This document shows, in pieces, positions 52,826-63,639 of a stretch of 64,000 nt of DNA. The notes under the pieces are model-generated. The model saw only the letters and a program-made list of their open reading frames with translations, was not told the origin of the DNA and did not search any database. Position 1 is the first letter of the stretch. Each line of letters opens with the position of its first letter. The DNA lies in the NCBI GenBank assembly GCA_018340805.1, contig JACMZG010001914.1, positions 6,909,080 through 6,973,079 on the forward strand. Reading direction: 5' to 3'. The position numbers were made by a program, and so were the translations under genes. The stretch is from Microvelia longipes (taxonomy: Eukaryota > Arthropoda > Insecta > Hemiptera > Veliidae).

Positions 52826-53155
52826 TAAGTTTTTCCCCTATGGTTTCGTGAGCAGGAAAGCTTAGTCTGGAAGTGGGGCACGTGTTGATTCTAGTTAAAG
52901 CTATTGAAACTTATCGCAAAGCCACTGCTCATTTGTGGATTAGACGCAAACTGCCTTTACTAGTACTTTTAAGGTAGAAACCCTATCTTCTGTCTAAGGG
53001 AGTTAGCAAAAAGGGCCCAATATCGTTGCGTACTTGCTAGGTCTCACCTCTCCCTAATTACTATCATAAAGCTGTCTTTTGCATTTAAGGATGCATATTT
53101 TGGTCATTATTTAAATATGGTTGTGTTGTCTTCACCTCTATTGTGAGGGTGCCAT
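52826..53155. other. Unclassified spacer
   Basis: No feature is recognised. Confidence 0.35.
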
Positions 53156-53156
53156 A

Positions 53157-53945
53157 AGTGTTTTTACGTTTCCTAATTTATACCGTAGTTATATAGAAAA
53201 AGAATTGAGATTTCAAAAAAATCCGCAACCGGGATGAAAACGGAATTATCCGTTTAAGACGTTTTTAATGCCACATTTCGCAAAGTTGTTTGTCTGTATA
53301 TGTGTGTGTGTGTCTGTTATCATCGTAGCACCCAGTGTATTTATGCTAGAGAGTTGAAATTTTGTACAAAAATCAGTCTATAGCTGTAGTGCTATATTCG
53401 GAAAATATGTTTTTTATGACGTCACTAACCTACAATAATTACTCAGCAAAAGTTTTGAAAAATCATAAAACGCAAAAAAATGATGCCATCGGATTGGGAC
53501 TTAACAAGCATGTGACTATGTATAAGACTAACATAAGTTTCATCTCATTATCAGTATTAGTTCGATTTCAAGTGAATGTTATTAAAAAACGGTAAAAAAT
53601 TGGAAACTGGTCCGATAGAGTTGAAATTTGGTACAAGTGTATATTATTACCTGAAAAATGAGTACACTAAGTTTCGATTCAATACGACAAGTATATCTAA
53701 GATTTTTGTTGGATCATAACAATTAAGAAGATTGAGGTTGGTCAGTGCTGTATGGGTGACCGCTGAGAATGATTCGGATGCATTTACTATCTAAAGACGA
53801 GCAAAGCGAGTCCAAATGCATGTTGCAGTATAAATTTGGTGATATGTATTTCTGAGGACGAGCTAAGCGAGTCAGAAGCAGGGAGGATGAGCGCAGCAAG
53901 TCCGATGTAATAAGGCACCCCGCACCCAATTTTTCCCTTTAATTT
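53157..53945 (+). repeat. 5S-like dispersed repeat, full length, uninterrupted
   Basis: This is the best reference copy (about 790 bp): head ACCGTAGTTATATAGAAAAA, ATCATCGTAGCACCCAGTGT, AAAAATCAGTCTATAGCTGT, ATGACGTCACTAACCTACAA, CATCTCATTATCAGTATTAG, GTACACTAAGTTTCGATTCA, the 5S-like segment (53719-53771), GAGCAAAGCGAG and GAGCTAAGCGAG modules, GGAGGATGAGCGCAGCAAGT and the end CACCCCGCACCC with a T run. It has no protein-coding frame. Confidence 0.85.
53719..53771 (+). promoter_or_regulatory. 5S rRNA-like internal control region
   Basis: AATTAAGAAGATTGAGGTTG, GTCAGTGCTGTATGGGTGAC and CGCTGAGAATG align with 5S rRNA box A, intermediate element and box C; TATGGGTGACCGC is the best kept part. 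A T run about 170 bases downstream (near 53930) could end a pol III transcript. Confidence 0.65.
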
Positions 53946-54335
53946 TTATTTAGAAATACACTATTCTTTCTCTGGAATTTCTTTATTTCTTATTAAAATG
54001 AGTTATATGAAGTCTTTATTCAAATATTTTTAATGCTAGAAGATGTTTACTGAAGACGAAACTGCTTTGCTAAGATAAAGCATAAACATATGGCTTAAGA
54101 GATAAGAAATAACAAGTGTCTATGTGTGTGCGGTTTAGTATGCAAAGTATGGATTTTAAGATTGAAATAAGAATGTTTCCAAGGAATATTTTCGTACTAA
54201 ATAGAGCGTAAAAATATTTTTAAAGATATTTCATAGATTCTAAACAGGCTTTGAAAATATTTTCGTACTCAATTTTCATATCAAATACATGAATCGCTGT
54301 TTTACATAAATTAATAATACTTAAAAAAACAGTAA
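53946..54335. other. Unclassified AT-rich spacer
   Basis: No feature is recognised. Confidence 0.4.
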
Positions 54336-54725
54336 TTTCTCCTTAGTCTCACTTTTAAGTTTATAGAACTCAAACATTTTAATAAATTAGTGAACTATTA
54401 AGACTTTTCTCTATAATTATTTCTAATAATTCGGTTCTATAATTATTTAATGACTAGCTAACAATTATTTTTGTGTAGCAGTGACATTGCACTCATCACT
54501 TTGGGCATCTTCAGGCTTAGAAACTAAAACTATATTAAAAACATTTATAACAAAACAAAGATGAAAGCATAAAAACATTATAACTTGACTAGAATGATAA
54601 AGTATCACAGTATTAGTTAAAAAAAATAAGTCGTCAACAATAAATAATAATAATAAAGAAGGTTATAACTCGAAAAGGTTATACCTTGTCTTAAATCTAA
54701 CAATGATGAAATTACTTGACTGTCC
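54336..54725 (-). repeat. Family B retroelement fragment, copy 3
   Basis: CTTAGTCTCACTTTTAAGTT, TATAGAACTCAAACATTTTA and the TCACAGTATTAGTTA and CGTCAACAA blocks match the copy at 12.7 kb. Its hammerhead-like motif (minus, 54476-54525) is broken: GAAA reads GCAA and stem II no longer pairs well. Confidence 0.6.
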
Positions 54726-54734
54726 GTCATATTA

Positions 54735-55085
54735 AAATGAAAATTCACTCCACAAAATAAAAAACTTTATTGGCAAAGCGGTTTCAACCTAGCTAGAAGC
54801 CATCATCAGTGCAAAACCCGTTGAAAAAATAAAAGGAAGACGAGTGAGTCTATGATTTAGCTTTAGATATTAGATTTAGACTGAAGAATCTGAAGAATCT
54901 GAAGAATTCAGAGTCTGAATCTAATATCTAAAGCTAAATCATAGACTCACTCGTCTTCCTTTTATTTTTTCAACGGTTTTGCACTGATGATGGCCTCTAG
55001 CTAGGTTGAAAGCGCTTTGCCAATAAAGTTTTTTATTTTGTGGAGAGACTTTTCATTTAATTATTTATGATGAACTCCATTCACG
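54735..55085. mobile_element. Family A palindromic element, copy 3
   Basis: Arms mirror each other around a TGAAGAATCTGAAGAATCTG centre. Both include CTAGATTTAG-type stems, GACGAGTGAGTCTATGATTT and the CTGATGATGGC block, and end near CTCCACAAAATAAA/TTTATTTTGTGGAG. The right end continues TTATGATGAACTCCATTCAC. Arms differ from the 23.8- and 29.7-kb copies, so this is a separate subfamily. No clear target duplication is seen. Confidence 0.8.
54984..55024 (+). ncRNA. Hammerhead-like motif, right arm
   Basis: CTGATGA, bulged T, GGCCT-loop-AGGTT and GAAA are intact, with stem III GC-loop-GC. The base before the cleavage position is C instead of T (GCCA), which should impair catalysis. The left arm (54771-54809, minus) is similar. 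Confidence 0.45.
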
Positions 55086-55123
55086 TTCATTCTCAAGATG
55101 TAATAACTATAATATTTATTATA

Positions 55124-55124
<1 letters not shown>

Positions 55125-55159
<35 letters not shown>

Positions 55160-55170
55160 TATTATTATAC
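55125..55170. repeat. (TTA)n microsatellite
   Basis: About 13 ATT repeats near 55127-55165, flanked by a TATAGTTATT inverted motif. Confidence 0.9.
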
Positions 55171-56084
55171 GTCATTATAGTTATAACATAACTTGGTAAG
55201 TTATGCTATAACTTACCAAGGATGAAAAATACGTTTTTGCTCCCTGGGCAGTCAAATTGGTTCCTTTATCAAACATACTCCTATATTTTTAATACAGGCC
55301 TGTAAAAGGTGTTTCTGTTCCTTGGCTGTCAGCCTGTTTTTATTTTATTTTAAAATTATTCAAACATTCTTCATAAATCCCAACTTACTTCTTTTTCTAA
55401 CAAATATATTTTTTAAGTGTGTATTTTAAAAAAATACGATGATGACCCGTTTTTATAGCTCATATATTTCGGAGTTTTAAATAAAACGTTAAAAACGTGG
55501 GATATGAATAGAAGTGGATGGAGGAAGGGGGGAGGGGATGGTATGAGGCACAGAGGACTTGGAGGCAAAAATTGTGCTTGAACCATCATAACCATTAGCG
55601 GGAGATATGTTGCCGGTTTTTTTTCTAGGATTATTTGTCTCAACAAGTTTTAGTACTGTAAAATATGTAATTTTTTCCTAAATGGGCCTTTCCATTTAAG
55701 ACCCAATATGCTTCATATGTATGTCTACCAATAATTTTTTTAGAATGGCTCATCAAAAAATTAAATTTTATTACTTAACACCCATTTTCTTTTAACTATC
55801 ATTATTAATAATTTATTTACTAACCTATACCTCTGTTACCCAATCTGTTATTTAAAATCACACTTTTTTCAATTATTTCTTCAAAAGCATGAATTATAAC
55901 CAACAATAATACAAAAGAAGCGAAGCAGCGTTCCTACTATCAACATTTACATTTTTACGTTTAGACTTCTTTTTTATAAATTTTAAAAAAGTTATTATTT
56001 TTATTTGTTTTCACAAAAAAAAATAAAATAAAATTGGTTGTAACGCTAATGGTCGATTATTAATTTTATGACTGTTTAGTATAA
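55171..56084. other. Unclassified spacer
   Basis: A G-rich stretch (GGAGGAAGGGGGGAGGGGAT) lies near 55520. No gene is recognised. Confidence 0.4.
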
Positions 56085-56365
56085 AAATAATTCTGGCGCG
56101 GTGGTCCGCATGTCGGGCGAATTTCCTTTGGATGCGTGTTTCCGTGCTTTTTACATTATATAAGTTTACAACTAGTAAATAAATAATTCCGGCGCGGTGG
56201 TCCGCTGTCGGGCGAATTTCATTTAGAAAGCGTGTTTCCGTGCTAAACAACCCATTTCTTGCTTATGCAAGAACCATGCCCATTGCGTGGTTCCGGTTCA
56301 TGCTTTAGAACCTAAGCAGTTACTCAATTGTCAAGCACTGCTCGTAACTCATTTTGTCTGTATTT
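56085..56365 (+). repeat. Family F foldback, left arm
   Basis: TGGCGCGGTGGTCCGCATGT at the left, a second A-box-like TGGTCCGCTGTCGGGCGAAT near 56195, TTGCTTATGCAAGAACCATG and AGTTACTCAATTGTCAAGCA are mirrored by 56505-56830. This arm has the tRNA-like A box in plus orientation. Confidence 0.8.
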
Positions 56366-56504
56366 TCCAAAGGAAATGCGCATAATCATCCAGTTGTTGT
56401 ACAAAACTATGCCTCTAAAATTAGAAGTACGCACTATTATTTGCACTAGTTTAAAGATTAGTTACTTATCTTTAAGCTTAGTCAGTTATCTTTAAAGGTT
56501 TTAG
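56366..56504. repeat. Family F foldback, central loop
   Basis: GCGCATAATCATCCAGTTGT, ATGCCTCTAAAATTAGAAGT and two TTAGT(T/C)A(C/G)TTATCTTTAA segments form the loop, flanked by TTTCCAAAGGAAATGCGC and its mirror. Confidence 0.75.
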
Positions 56505-56965
56505 CGCATTTCCTTTGGAAAATACAGACAAATGAGTTACGAGCAGTGCGACAATTGAGTAACTGCTTAGGTTCTAAAGCATGAACCGGAACCACGCACA
56601 TGGGCATGGTTCTTGCATAAGCAAGAAATGGGTTGTTTAGCACGGAAACACGCTTTCTAAATGAAATTCGCCCGACAGCGGACCACCGCGCCGGAATTAT
56701 TTATTTACTAGTTGTAAACTTATTATAATGTAAAAAGCACGGAAACACGCATCCAAAAAGAAATTCGCCCGACATGCGGACCACCGCGCCAGAATTATTT
56801 TTAGTTGTAAACTTATATTAGGTAAAAAAACGATAAAAAAATTATTGTCCCTACTAGGATTTGAACCCAGGTACTCCCGGTTTGAGAGCTTGCATTTAAA
56901 GGAAATTCGCCCGACATGCGGACCACCGCGCCAGAATTATTTTCTAGTTGTAAACTTATATTTAG
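56505..56965 (-). repeat. Family F foldback, right arm with tRNA-like tails
   Basis: The mirrored arm continues into further units: three GCGGACCACCGCGCC ends near 56690, 56785 and 56932, and a minus-strand B box GGGTTCAAATCC (56867-56879) about 60 bases downstream of the A box at 56920-56937. A second B-box-like GGGTTCACATCC lies at 57005-57017. This arrangement is that of a tRNA-derived SINE in minus orientation. Confidence 0.7.
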
Positions 56966-57029
56966 TAAAAAAAAAAAAACGATAAAAAATTATCGACCCT
57001 TCCAGGATGTGAACCCAGGTACCCTGAGT

Positions 57030-57395
57030 TTGAGTAGTCGTATTGACTCCGGACCACTGCCATTCAACTCAGAGGCCCAAAAAACATTGAAAACGACACC
57101 CTACTCGAAATTTAATTTTCGACGACCGTAATTTTGGTTTTCAATATTTTTTGTGGTTTTTTTGACTTTTTGGTAACTTAAAGTGGTCGTATCGACTTCG
57201 GACCGGTTTCATTCGATTCAGCGCCCAAATTACATAGAAAACGACCACCCTACTCGAAATTTATTTTTTATCGACCTAAATTTTGGTTTTTGGTAATTTA
57301 CAATGGTTTTTTTTCGATTTTTAGGTCACTTAGAGTGGTCGTATCGACTTCGGACCGGTTTCATTCGATTCAGCGTCTCAAAAAACATAAATATT
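57030..57395 (+). repeat. ~152-bp tandem repeat, 2.3 copies
   Basis: GTGGTCGTATCGACTTCGGA, CCGGTTTCATTCGATTCAGC and CCTACTCGAAATTTA recur with starts near 57039, 57188 and 57341. Confidence 0.85.
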
Positions 57396-57399
57396 GACC

Positions 57400-57545
57400 T
57401 TTTTCGCGGCAAAAAATATTAACCCTGAAATTCGCTGATTTTTTGAAAATTTTGCTGACTCAGCAAACCGGGTTAATGACGTCACAAAAACCTGGTTTTC
57501 AATAGGGTTCGTGTCCTCCCAAAGGTTGATTTTGTACAAGTTTGG
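57400..57545 (-). repeat. 5S-like repeat internal fragment
   Basis: TTTTGCTGACTCAGCAAACC, GGTTAATGACGTCACAAAAA and GGTTGATTTTTGT-like phrases match the middle of the family in reverse. Confidence 0.5.
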
Positions 57546-57596
57546 TTAAAAAATAATTAATCCGTTCGAAAGATAGAGTGTTTAAGAAAGTAGAAA

Positions 57597-57642
57597 TACA
57601 TATATATATATATATATATACATACATATATATATATAATAT

Positions 57643-57704
<62 letters not shown>
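57597..57704. repeat. (AT)n microsatellite
   Basis: Alternating AT with slips and one ACATACAT interruption. Confidence 0.95.
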
Positions 57705-57711
<7 letters not shown>

Positions 57712-57845
57712 GCGAAAATTTTTTTTTCGTCATTAGGGACCTCTGAAACGGATTTGTGTCGTGGTCCGAGGTTCGAACTCCGCCATGACGCCTATCCCAT
57801 TAGCGAATTTTTTCCCAAAGGAAATTCGCTAAAAAGAAAATGAAT
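57705..57845 (-). repeat. Family G fragment (minus)
   Basis: TAAAGTCTCGCGAAAATTTT, CGTCATTAGGGACCTCTGAA, GAGGTTCGAACTCCGCC (a B-box-like motif) and TGACGCCTATCCCATTAGCG reverse-match 33.25-33.38 kb. Confidence 0.7.
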
Positions 57846-57924
57846 AATTAATTTAAGTTGTGATAGTAATTTTTATTTATTCTTATTTTGTATTTAAGCT
57901 TATTGCTAACCTTTTCGGCATTTC

Positions 57925-58140
57925 CTTTTTTTACTTTTTCTCATTTATATCGTAGGTATATAGGAAAAGTATTGTTTTGGGGAAAAATTTCGAAACCTGG
58001 GTGTCACCTGAGTTATTCGTTTTAGGTGTTTTTAAGGCCTCCTAAGTGGTTTTTACTAAGCTGTCTGTCTGTACGATTTGTATACTCTGAGGACGAGCGT
58101 AGCAAATATGATGTGACGAGGAAAAGTCCAAGGTACTTAA
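57925..58140 (+). repeat. 5S-like repeat with large internal deletion
   Basis: The head (ATCGTAGGTATATAGGAAAA to AAGCTGTCTGTCTGTACG) is joined directly to the 3' end (ATTTGTATACTCTGAGGACG, GATGTGACGAGGAAAAGTCC). About 550 bases, including the 5S-like segment, are missing. Confidence 0.75.
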
Positions 58141-59395
58141 TTTTCTCGTGTTTTTTACTCTCCGTCACCTACAAACGTAGGTATATGGAGAAATTATAGT
58201 ATTCTACAATCACGTAATATTTCCATAACAATGTTATTTATAGGGGTTGTGGAAGAGCAGGGTGCACCCTGAAAATCTCCCTTTTTTGTTAGAAAATCTT
58301 ATATTATAAATAATAGGTTAATACAAACCATTGTATGTATACTCTAACAGGAAATCAATTATTTTTTTTTGAGGTAGTACGTAATTGAGCACTTTATTGG
58401 ACCGTTTTTAGGATGAGAAGCCAATCATTACTGCTATAGGAGTTTATTTAGTACTTTTCACCTCCGAGGACAATAATGAATGTAAAAAAACTCCTAGGAC
58501 GTAAAAGTAATTCATATATTGCCGCCGTTACTGTAATGTAGCGTGTTCAAAAAAACAATCTGAGTAAAACCTTCATGACGTTTCTTTAAAAACGTTTATT
58601 TTGTTTCTGTTTTTGTTCGTAGACTATTTTTTTCGTTTTTAAAAGGTGTTTAATTGACAATTTTTGTGTGTTTATTTGTAAAGCTTTTACATTTTTGAGT
58701 AAAAGTGTGAAGCTATGGATGAATTCAATGACGACGATAATATGCAGTTAATGAGTGCTACCTCAAAAAAATAGTGTATGACATCCGGCTGAGAAATTCT
58801 TGATGTCTTGGCAATTTTTCCCGACTCGCTTCGATCGTCGGTAAATCTAATTGCCGTGACATAAAGACACACTTCTCAGCCTTATGGCATAAATAACTAT
58901 TATTTATTTTATTTATTTACTTTTTTGTAAATTACAAAACCCAAGCATAACAGATATTGACACCGAAACCTATTCCCTTGCAGAATCATATTTCTTGTAA
59001 ATCCATTAAAACTCCATTCAATTATATATAAAGTGTTTGTCCGCTTGGGGATCTCTCGCTTGGACATTATTTGTGGTATTAACATATGTGCTGAGTTATG
59101 TGGTATAAGCCACATGAGATACGGTTTTACAAATTACAGCCCATATCCGTTTGAAGATAACTACAAAGTAAACGAGAATTATTAATATTAAGCAATATAT
59201 TGTGCTAATAATGCCTCCCCTGAGGCTTATTCGGTATTTGTTCATTAAAGCAAAAATAATATTTATTATACATTAAAATTCATTTTTTAATAAATTTATT
59301 TAATACCTCAATTAAATTTTAGATACATTTTATAATGTATTATTGTTGAAATATTAGTATTATAATACACAATTTATTAGACTGCAGTTCTAATA
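58141..59395. other. 1.25 kb with no recognised feature
   Basis: GTGGTATAAGCCACATGAGA near 59100 resembles GGGGTATCAACCACATGATT at 51.84 kb within the hAT element. No gene is recognised. Confidence 0.4.
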
Positions 59396-59399
59396 AAAT

Positions 59400-60070
59400 A
59401 AATCGGGTACGGGGTACCTCGGAACTTTTCCTCATCACATCCGATTCGCTACGCTCACAATCCCGGCTTCGGACTCGCTTCGTTCGTCTTTAGATAATAT
59501 ATACATCCCTTTCGTTCCCAATTGTCACCCATACAGGCACTGACCACGCTCGATGCAGCTTAACTTTTATGATCCAACAAATACCATTGATGTACTTGTC
59601 GCGTTGAAATAAAACTTGTTATATACTTATTTATTACATAAAGGTATACACTTGTTCGAAATTTTATCTTAATTTGATTATTTTGATAATTTTTTAAAAA
59701 TAACGTATTCGTCATTTGATAAAAATTGAACTAATGCTGATAATGAGATGAAACTTAGCACATATGTTAATCTTATACATATATATACGTGCCTGCCTAA
59801 TCTCAATCCTATCGCAAGATTTCCTTTTTTAAATGATTTTTTGCAATTTTTGCTGAATCATTATTGCTTATTCGTTAACCATTATTGGTTAGTGACGTCA
59901 TAAACCATTATTTTCTGGATAGCACACTAGCTATAGATTGATTTTTGTGCCAAGTTGCAATTCTCTAGCATAAACACACTAGGAGTAACAGACACACACA
60001 CATACAGACTGAAAACTTTGTGAAAACCATTTAGGATGCCTCAAACACCGGAAACCGATAATTCCGTTGA
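59400..60070 (-). repeat. 5S-like dispersed repeat (minus), near full length
   Basis: GGGTACGGGGTACCTCGGAA, GATTCGCTACGCTCACAATC, GGACTCGCTTCGTTCGTC, the 5S-like segment (59524-59576), TTTCATCTTAATTTGATT-type body, GTGACGTCATAAACCATTAT and ACAGACACACACACATACAG follow the family order in reverse. The head is lost at GGAAACCGATAATTCCGTTG. Confidence 0.8.
59524..59576 (-). promoter_or_regulatory. 5S rRNA-like internal control region
   Basis: The minus strand reads AAAGTTAAGCTGCATCGAGC, GTGGTCAGTGCCTGTATGGG and TGACAATTGGGAA. Box A is the best preserved of any copy, and GTTAAGC matches 5S rRNA exactly. Confidence 0.7.
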
Positions 60071-60119
60071 AAATTAAGGTTTATAGTCAAATTTAGGTTT
60101 TAAGTAAATACGTCAAATT

Positions 60120-60330
60120 TAATTCTAGTGGCCACCCATTCAGGCCACGCTGGGTGCTGCAAACTAATTTTACTACAAAGTTTCAACTCTTTAGCGTAAA
60201 TACACTGGGAGCTACAATAATAACAGACACACTCACACTACAGTAAAACAACTTACCCGGTTTCGGATTTTTAGCTAACACAATACTTTTCTATATACCT
60301 GCAGTATCAATTAGGAAAAGTAAAAATTTA
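60120..60330 (-). repeat. 5S-like repeat (minus), 5S segment joined to head
   Basis: A diverged 5S-like part (GGCCACCCATTCAGGCCACG) is followed by TCAACTCTTTAGCGTAAATA, ACACTGGGAGCTACAATAAT and the head ending CCTAATTGATACTGCAGGTA in reverse. Much of the body is deleted. Confidence 0.65.
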
Positions 60331-60934
60331 TTGGAAATATTTTAGTTATAATTAATAAATTTACATGTATATTTTCTGTTAACGAATGTGTAAACATATT
60401 CTAAATAAATAAACCATTTATGGCAAGGAATACATAGATTTACAATTTAATATGTTATATTTTCACTACAAATTATTTTTTCAAATCGGTGAATGTCACC
60501 GTGGTTACGTTATTCAAGGTTTAGGAGTTGCCTATAAACTTCAATAATTGTTATACAGGTTGTTGTGCGGACCTCTAAGGAATAATAATTAAGAGGTCCT
60601 TTTTTCTACATGTATTGGCCTATTAATTATTAACCTATTAGTGTCCATAAATATTTTTTGTTAAAATTTTAGATTTCGACAAAGTTTGACTAAGTTATAA
60701 TACTCACATGACTGAGGGACCCAACTTGCAAATTTCTTAATCCTTAATGTGGACAAATAAAGCCTGCATTTCTTATTACTCCTCTTTCATTAGCGTCACT
60801 ATAATTGAAAATTCGAAAAAATAGTCTTAAAAGCTGAAGGAGTAAGAAGCTATAAATTATGGAGCAGACAAAAATACACTGTTAAATTATGAAGAATTAA
60901 AAAATTAATTTAAAGAGATAATTATGAAACAAGA
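60331..60934. other. Unclassified AT-rich spacer
   Basis: AAGAGGTCC(T/G) and GGACCTCT(T/A)A form a short hairpin near 60570-60600. No gene is recognised. Confidence 0.4.
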
Positions 60935-61195
60935 TATGAGGAGCATTGGCCATTATCGAGACACTAGTAATATCGATTGTCATTGACCAATATCAAGACA
61001 CTAGTAATATCGCAGTCATTGGCCATTATCGAGACTTAGTAATATCGATTGTCATTGACCATTGTCGAGACATTAGTATCGATTGTCATTATTATCGAGA
61101 CCTAGTAATATCGATTGTCATGGTCCATTATCGAGACACTAGTAATATCGATTGTCATTGGCCATTATCGAGACACTAGTAATATTGATTGTCAT
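60935..61195 (+). repeat. ~37-bp minisatellite, ~7 copies
   Basis: TGGCCATTATCGAGACACTA and GTAATATCGATTGTCAT repeat with length variation (a shortened 28-30-bp unit occurs near 61060-61090). Confidence 0.9.
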
Positions 61196-62634
61196 TATCT
61201 CAAATGCTTTCTGGTAAATCTCTCCTCTTTTTGTGTCACTAAATCAGATCGGAGTTAGTTGACCTCACTTAAACCGGTTATCTAAGTCTACCTCACTTCT
61301 TCTTGTGTTTTTATCTCGGTGTAATTTTTCTTTGTCATTCTGGAATCTCGGGGTTTGTCCCATCTTTTCTAAGCCATCTTGGTTTTTCCCCAGTGAGAAA
61401 TATGACTTGATTTTTCATTTAAATGTTTTTCCTTCTGCCTGGACATTTTGTTTCATTAATTATAGACAAAGAAAAGTTCTGTTGGGGATTTTTTTATGAA
61501 AGTAGTTTAGATTGAGATTATATTGAATCTCATTTCTCTACTTTATGATAATTCTTCATAAATGTAGGTATAGCCAGATATGTGCGATTAGATTTCAGCG
61601 GTAAATAATTGAAAGTATTGAGTCTTTCAATGAAACTTGATAGATTAGGAAGCTGAAGATGTCTATTAGACGCCGACGTTTCGTTTTGATTTCTGGATTC
61701 GTCAAGCTTAATTTTTCCTAACATTAGTCCAAAATTTGCAACCTAAAAACGCGAGCTAATGTCGGATGTATTGCGCCTTTTAAAATTTTAGAAATAACAC
61801 GTTAGTTCTAATTTAATGCATTTATCGTAAGCGTCATTATCACCTAAATACCAAGGATCATGAATAAAGATGATGACGCATTAAGGAACATTTCTGACCC
61901 CATGGAAGTTGTATTAGATAGAGAAATAGAAGCAAACTTACCTTCCCCTTGGTTATAATGAAAAAAGGCGCAAAACGCAGGTTATGTAGCAAGGTTGTCG
62001 AGTTTGCTTCTAAACTTTCTTCGGTGCTTCTCGCGATTGTTACATATTTGGTGCTTGTTAAGTCATTTGTGCTTTTCAAATTTTAAATTTGGACTATACT
62101 TTGCCACTTTAGTGAGTGATAATTTAAGCGTTTTTTGTTATAACTTCCTCAAGCAATAAACAATGAGAAACCATTGAGGGGTGAGTTTGCCTCTAAAATT
62201 CAAGAACTGCGCAGTTATAAGAATTGTAAGCATGCGCAGTTTGTACCAAGCATGTTCAGTTGGTTTTTGACGTGAGTTTCGCGTTGAATCCTCTCTATTT
62301 TTTGGTTTTCGATGGGGTCACTATTTTGTACAGCAAATCGACTTAGTGCGTCATCCCTTTAATTCAAGATCCTTACTAAGTACAAACGTCCATTTCCAGT
62401 GACATTTGAACAAATCTAACTAGGTTGTCATTTAGAGGTGACTGTTATTATTAACGCCCTAAACTACATATTCATTTATATCAGACTTACGAAGTTTCTG
62501 GTCTTCACTGAGCAAATATTTATAATAAAAATTGTGCTCATGAGGGAGGTTGTTCGGATGAGGGAAGTTGACTGGGGAGAAAGAGGGGATCGATTCAGTT
62601 TGACTTCCTGATACCACCAACATATGTCCAAAAA

Positions 62635-62637
<3 letters not shown>
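61196..62637. other. 1.4 kb with no recognised feature
   Basis: Short frames such as 61858-62079 (minus) have no supporting motif. GCATGCGCAG and GAACTGCGCAG near 62200-62240 form a small repeat. No gene is recognised. Confidence 0.4.
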
Positions 62638-62704
<67 letters not shown>

Positions 62705-62713
62705 ATATATACA

Positions 62714-62759
<46 letters not shown>
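62638..62759. repeat. (AT)n microsatellite
   Basis: Two long alternating AT blocks separated by ATACATCT. Confidence 0.95.
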
Positions 62760-62760
<1 letters not shown>

Positions 62761-63045
62761 TTTGCAGCTAAAGATCTGACGAGGTGAGCGTTTGTGTACA
62801 CCCTAAAGGATCCTTTTTAAACCTCCGTTAAGTCAAAGGCCGGTCGCAAGTCCGTGGGTCAGAGCACAACTCTTTTATCGTCTGCAGCTTCTTATCTACT
62901 TTCAACTAGTCTCTATAGCCATCGCCTTACCGGTTTTAAGAAGAACTCTTCGTAGCTGATTTTCGTGTATCGTCCATTCTTTCTGTTTCTAAGTGTTTTG
63001 TATATATTTTTGTCTTTTAAATAGAGTTATATAATTATAATAAAT
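62760..63045. other. GC-richer island, unassigned
   Basis: Less AT-rich than the flanks (GGCCGGTCGCAAGTCCGTGG, CATCGCCTTACCGG). No open frame or RNA fold is recognised. Confidence 0.35.
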
Positions 63046-63049
63046 ATAA

Positions 63050-63053
63050 ATAT

Positions 63054-63112
<59 letters not shown>
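63050..63112. repeat. (AT)n microsatellite
   Basis: Alternating AT with TATTATATA and TATAATATA slips. Confidence 0.95.
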
Positions 63113-63420
63113 TAATTCTTGTTAGGAAACCCCTACTTCCAAAAAATCTAACTCCCCCTCTCCCCCTTCCATGGCCCTAATGTTATAAGTTAATTTTTTC
63201 TTTGAAATTCACTAAAAAGGTATCTCATATTCAGCTAGACTCCAAGTTAAATCGATTGAGACTAGTTTGAACTAAATAAAAGAAAGTAGGTGTCAAAGAG
63301 ATTCTATTCTATTTCATTCTATTTTATTCAAAACAATGATTTCGGCCTTGGGTCTGAAACTTATACAAACGGGGTCTATCACGGTCACCGACATCGTTGA
63401 GTCGAAAAGAAGAGGAAGAA
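63113..63420. other. Unclassified spacer
   Basis: TATTCTATTTCATTCTATTT repeats near 63300-63330. No gene is recognised. Confidence 0.4.
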
Positions 63421-63585
63421 TGTTTCTAATTCTATTTAATTTTTTACGTATATAATGTCTTTCTTTTAGCTGTTTTCTTATAATTATCCCTGGCACTGAT
63501 GATGGCTTCATGTAGGTTGAATGCTCTTTGAATAAATTAATAGTTTTGTGGAGAGACTCTTTTCTTCGTTCCTTTCATTATACAA
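63421..63585 (+). repeat. Family A fragment with degenerate hammerhead-like core
   Basis: TTCTAATTCTATTTAATTTT, TATAATGTCTTTC, GGCACTGATGATGGCTTCAT (CTGATGA at 63496), GTAGGTTGAATGCTCTTTGA and TTTTGTGGAGAGACTCTTTT match the fragment at 1.38-1.66 kb and the tails of the palindromic copies. GAAA has decayed to GAAT. Confidence 0.65.
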
Positions 63586-63639
63586 ACGGCTTTGGAAACT
63601 TTATCAGCAAAATATTTTTCCACAGAAGAAATTATATCC

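Noticed and set aside
61645..61690. CTGAAGATGTCTATTAGACG as another hammerhead-like motif
   Set aside because: The stem is present, but no GAAA follows and there is no second strand region to complete the core.
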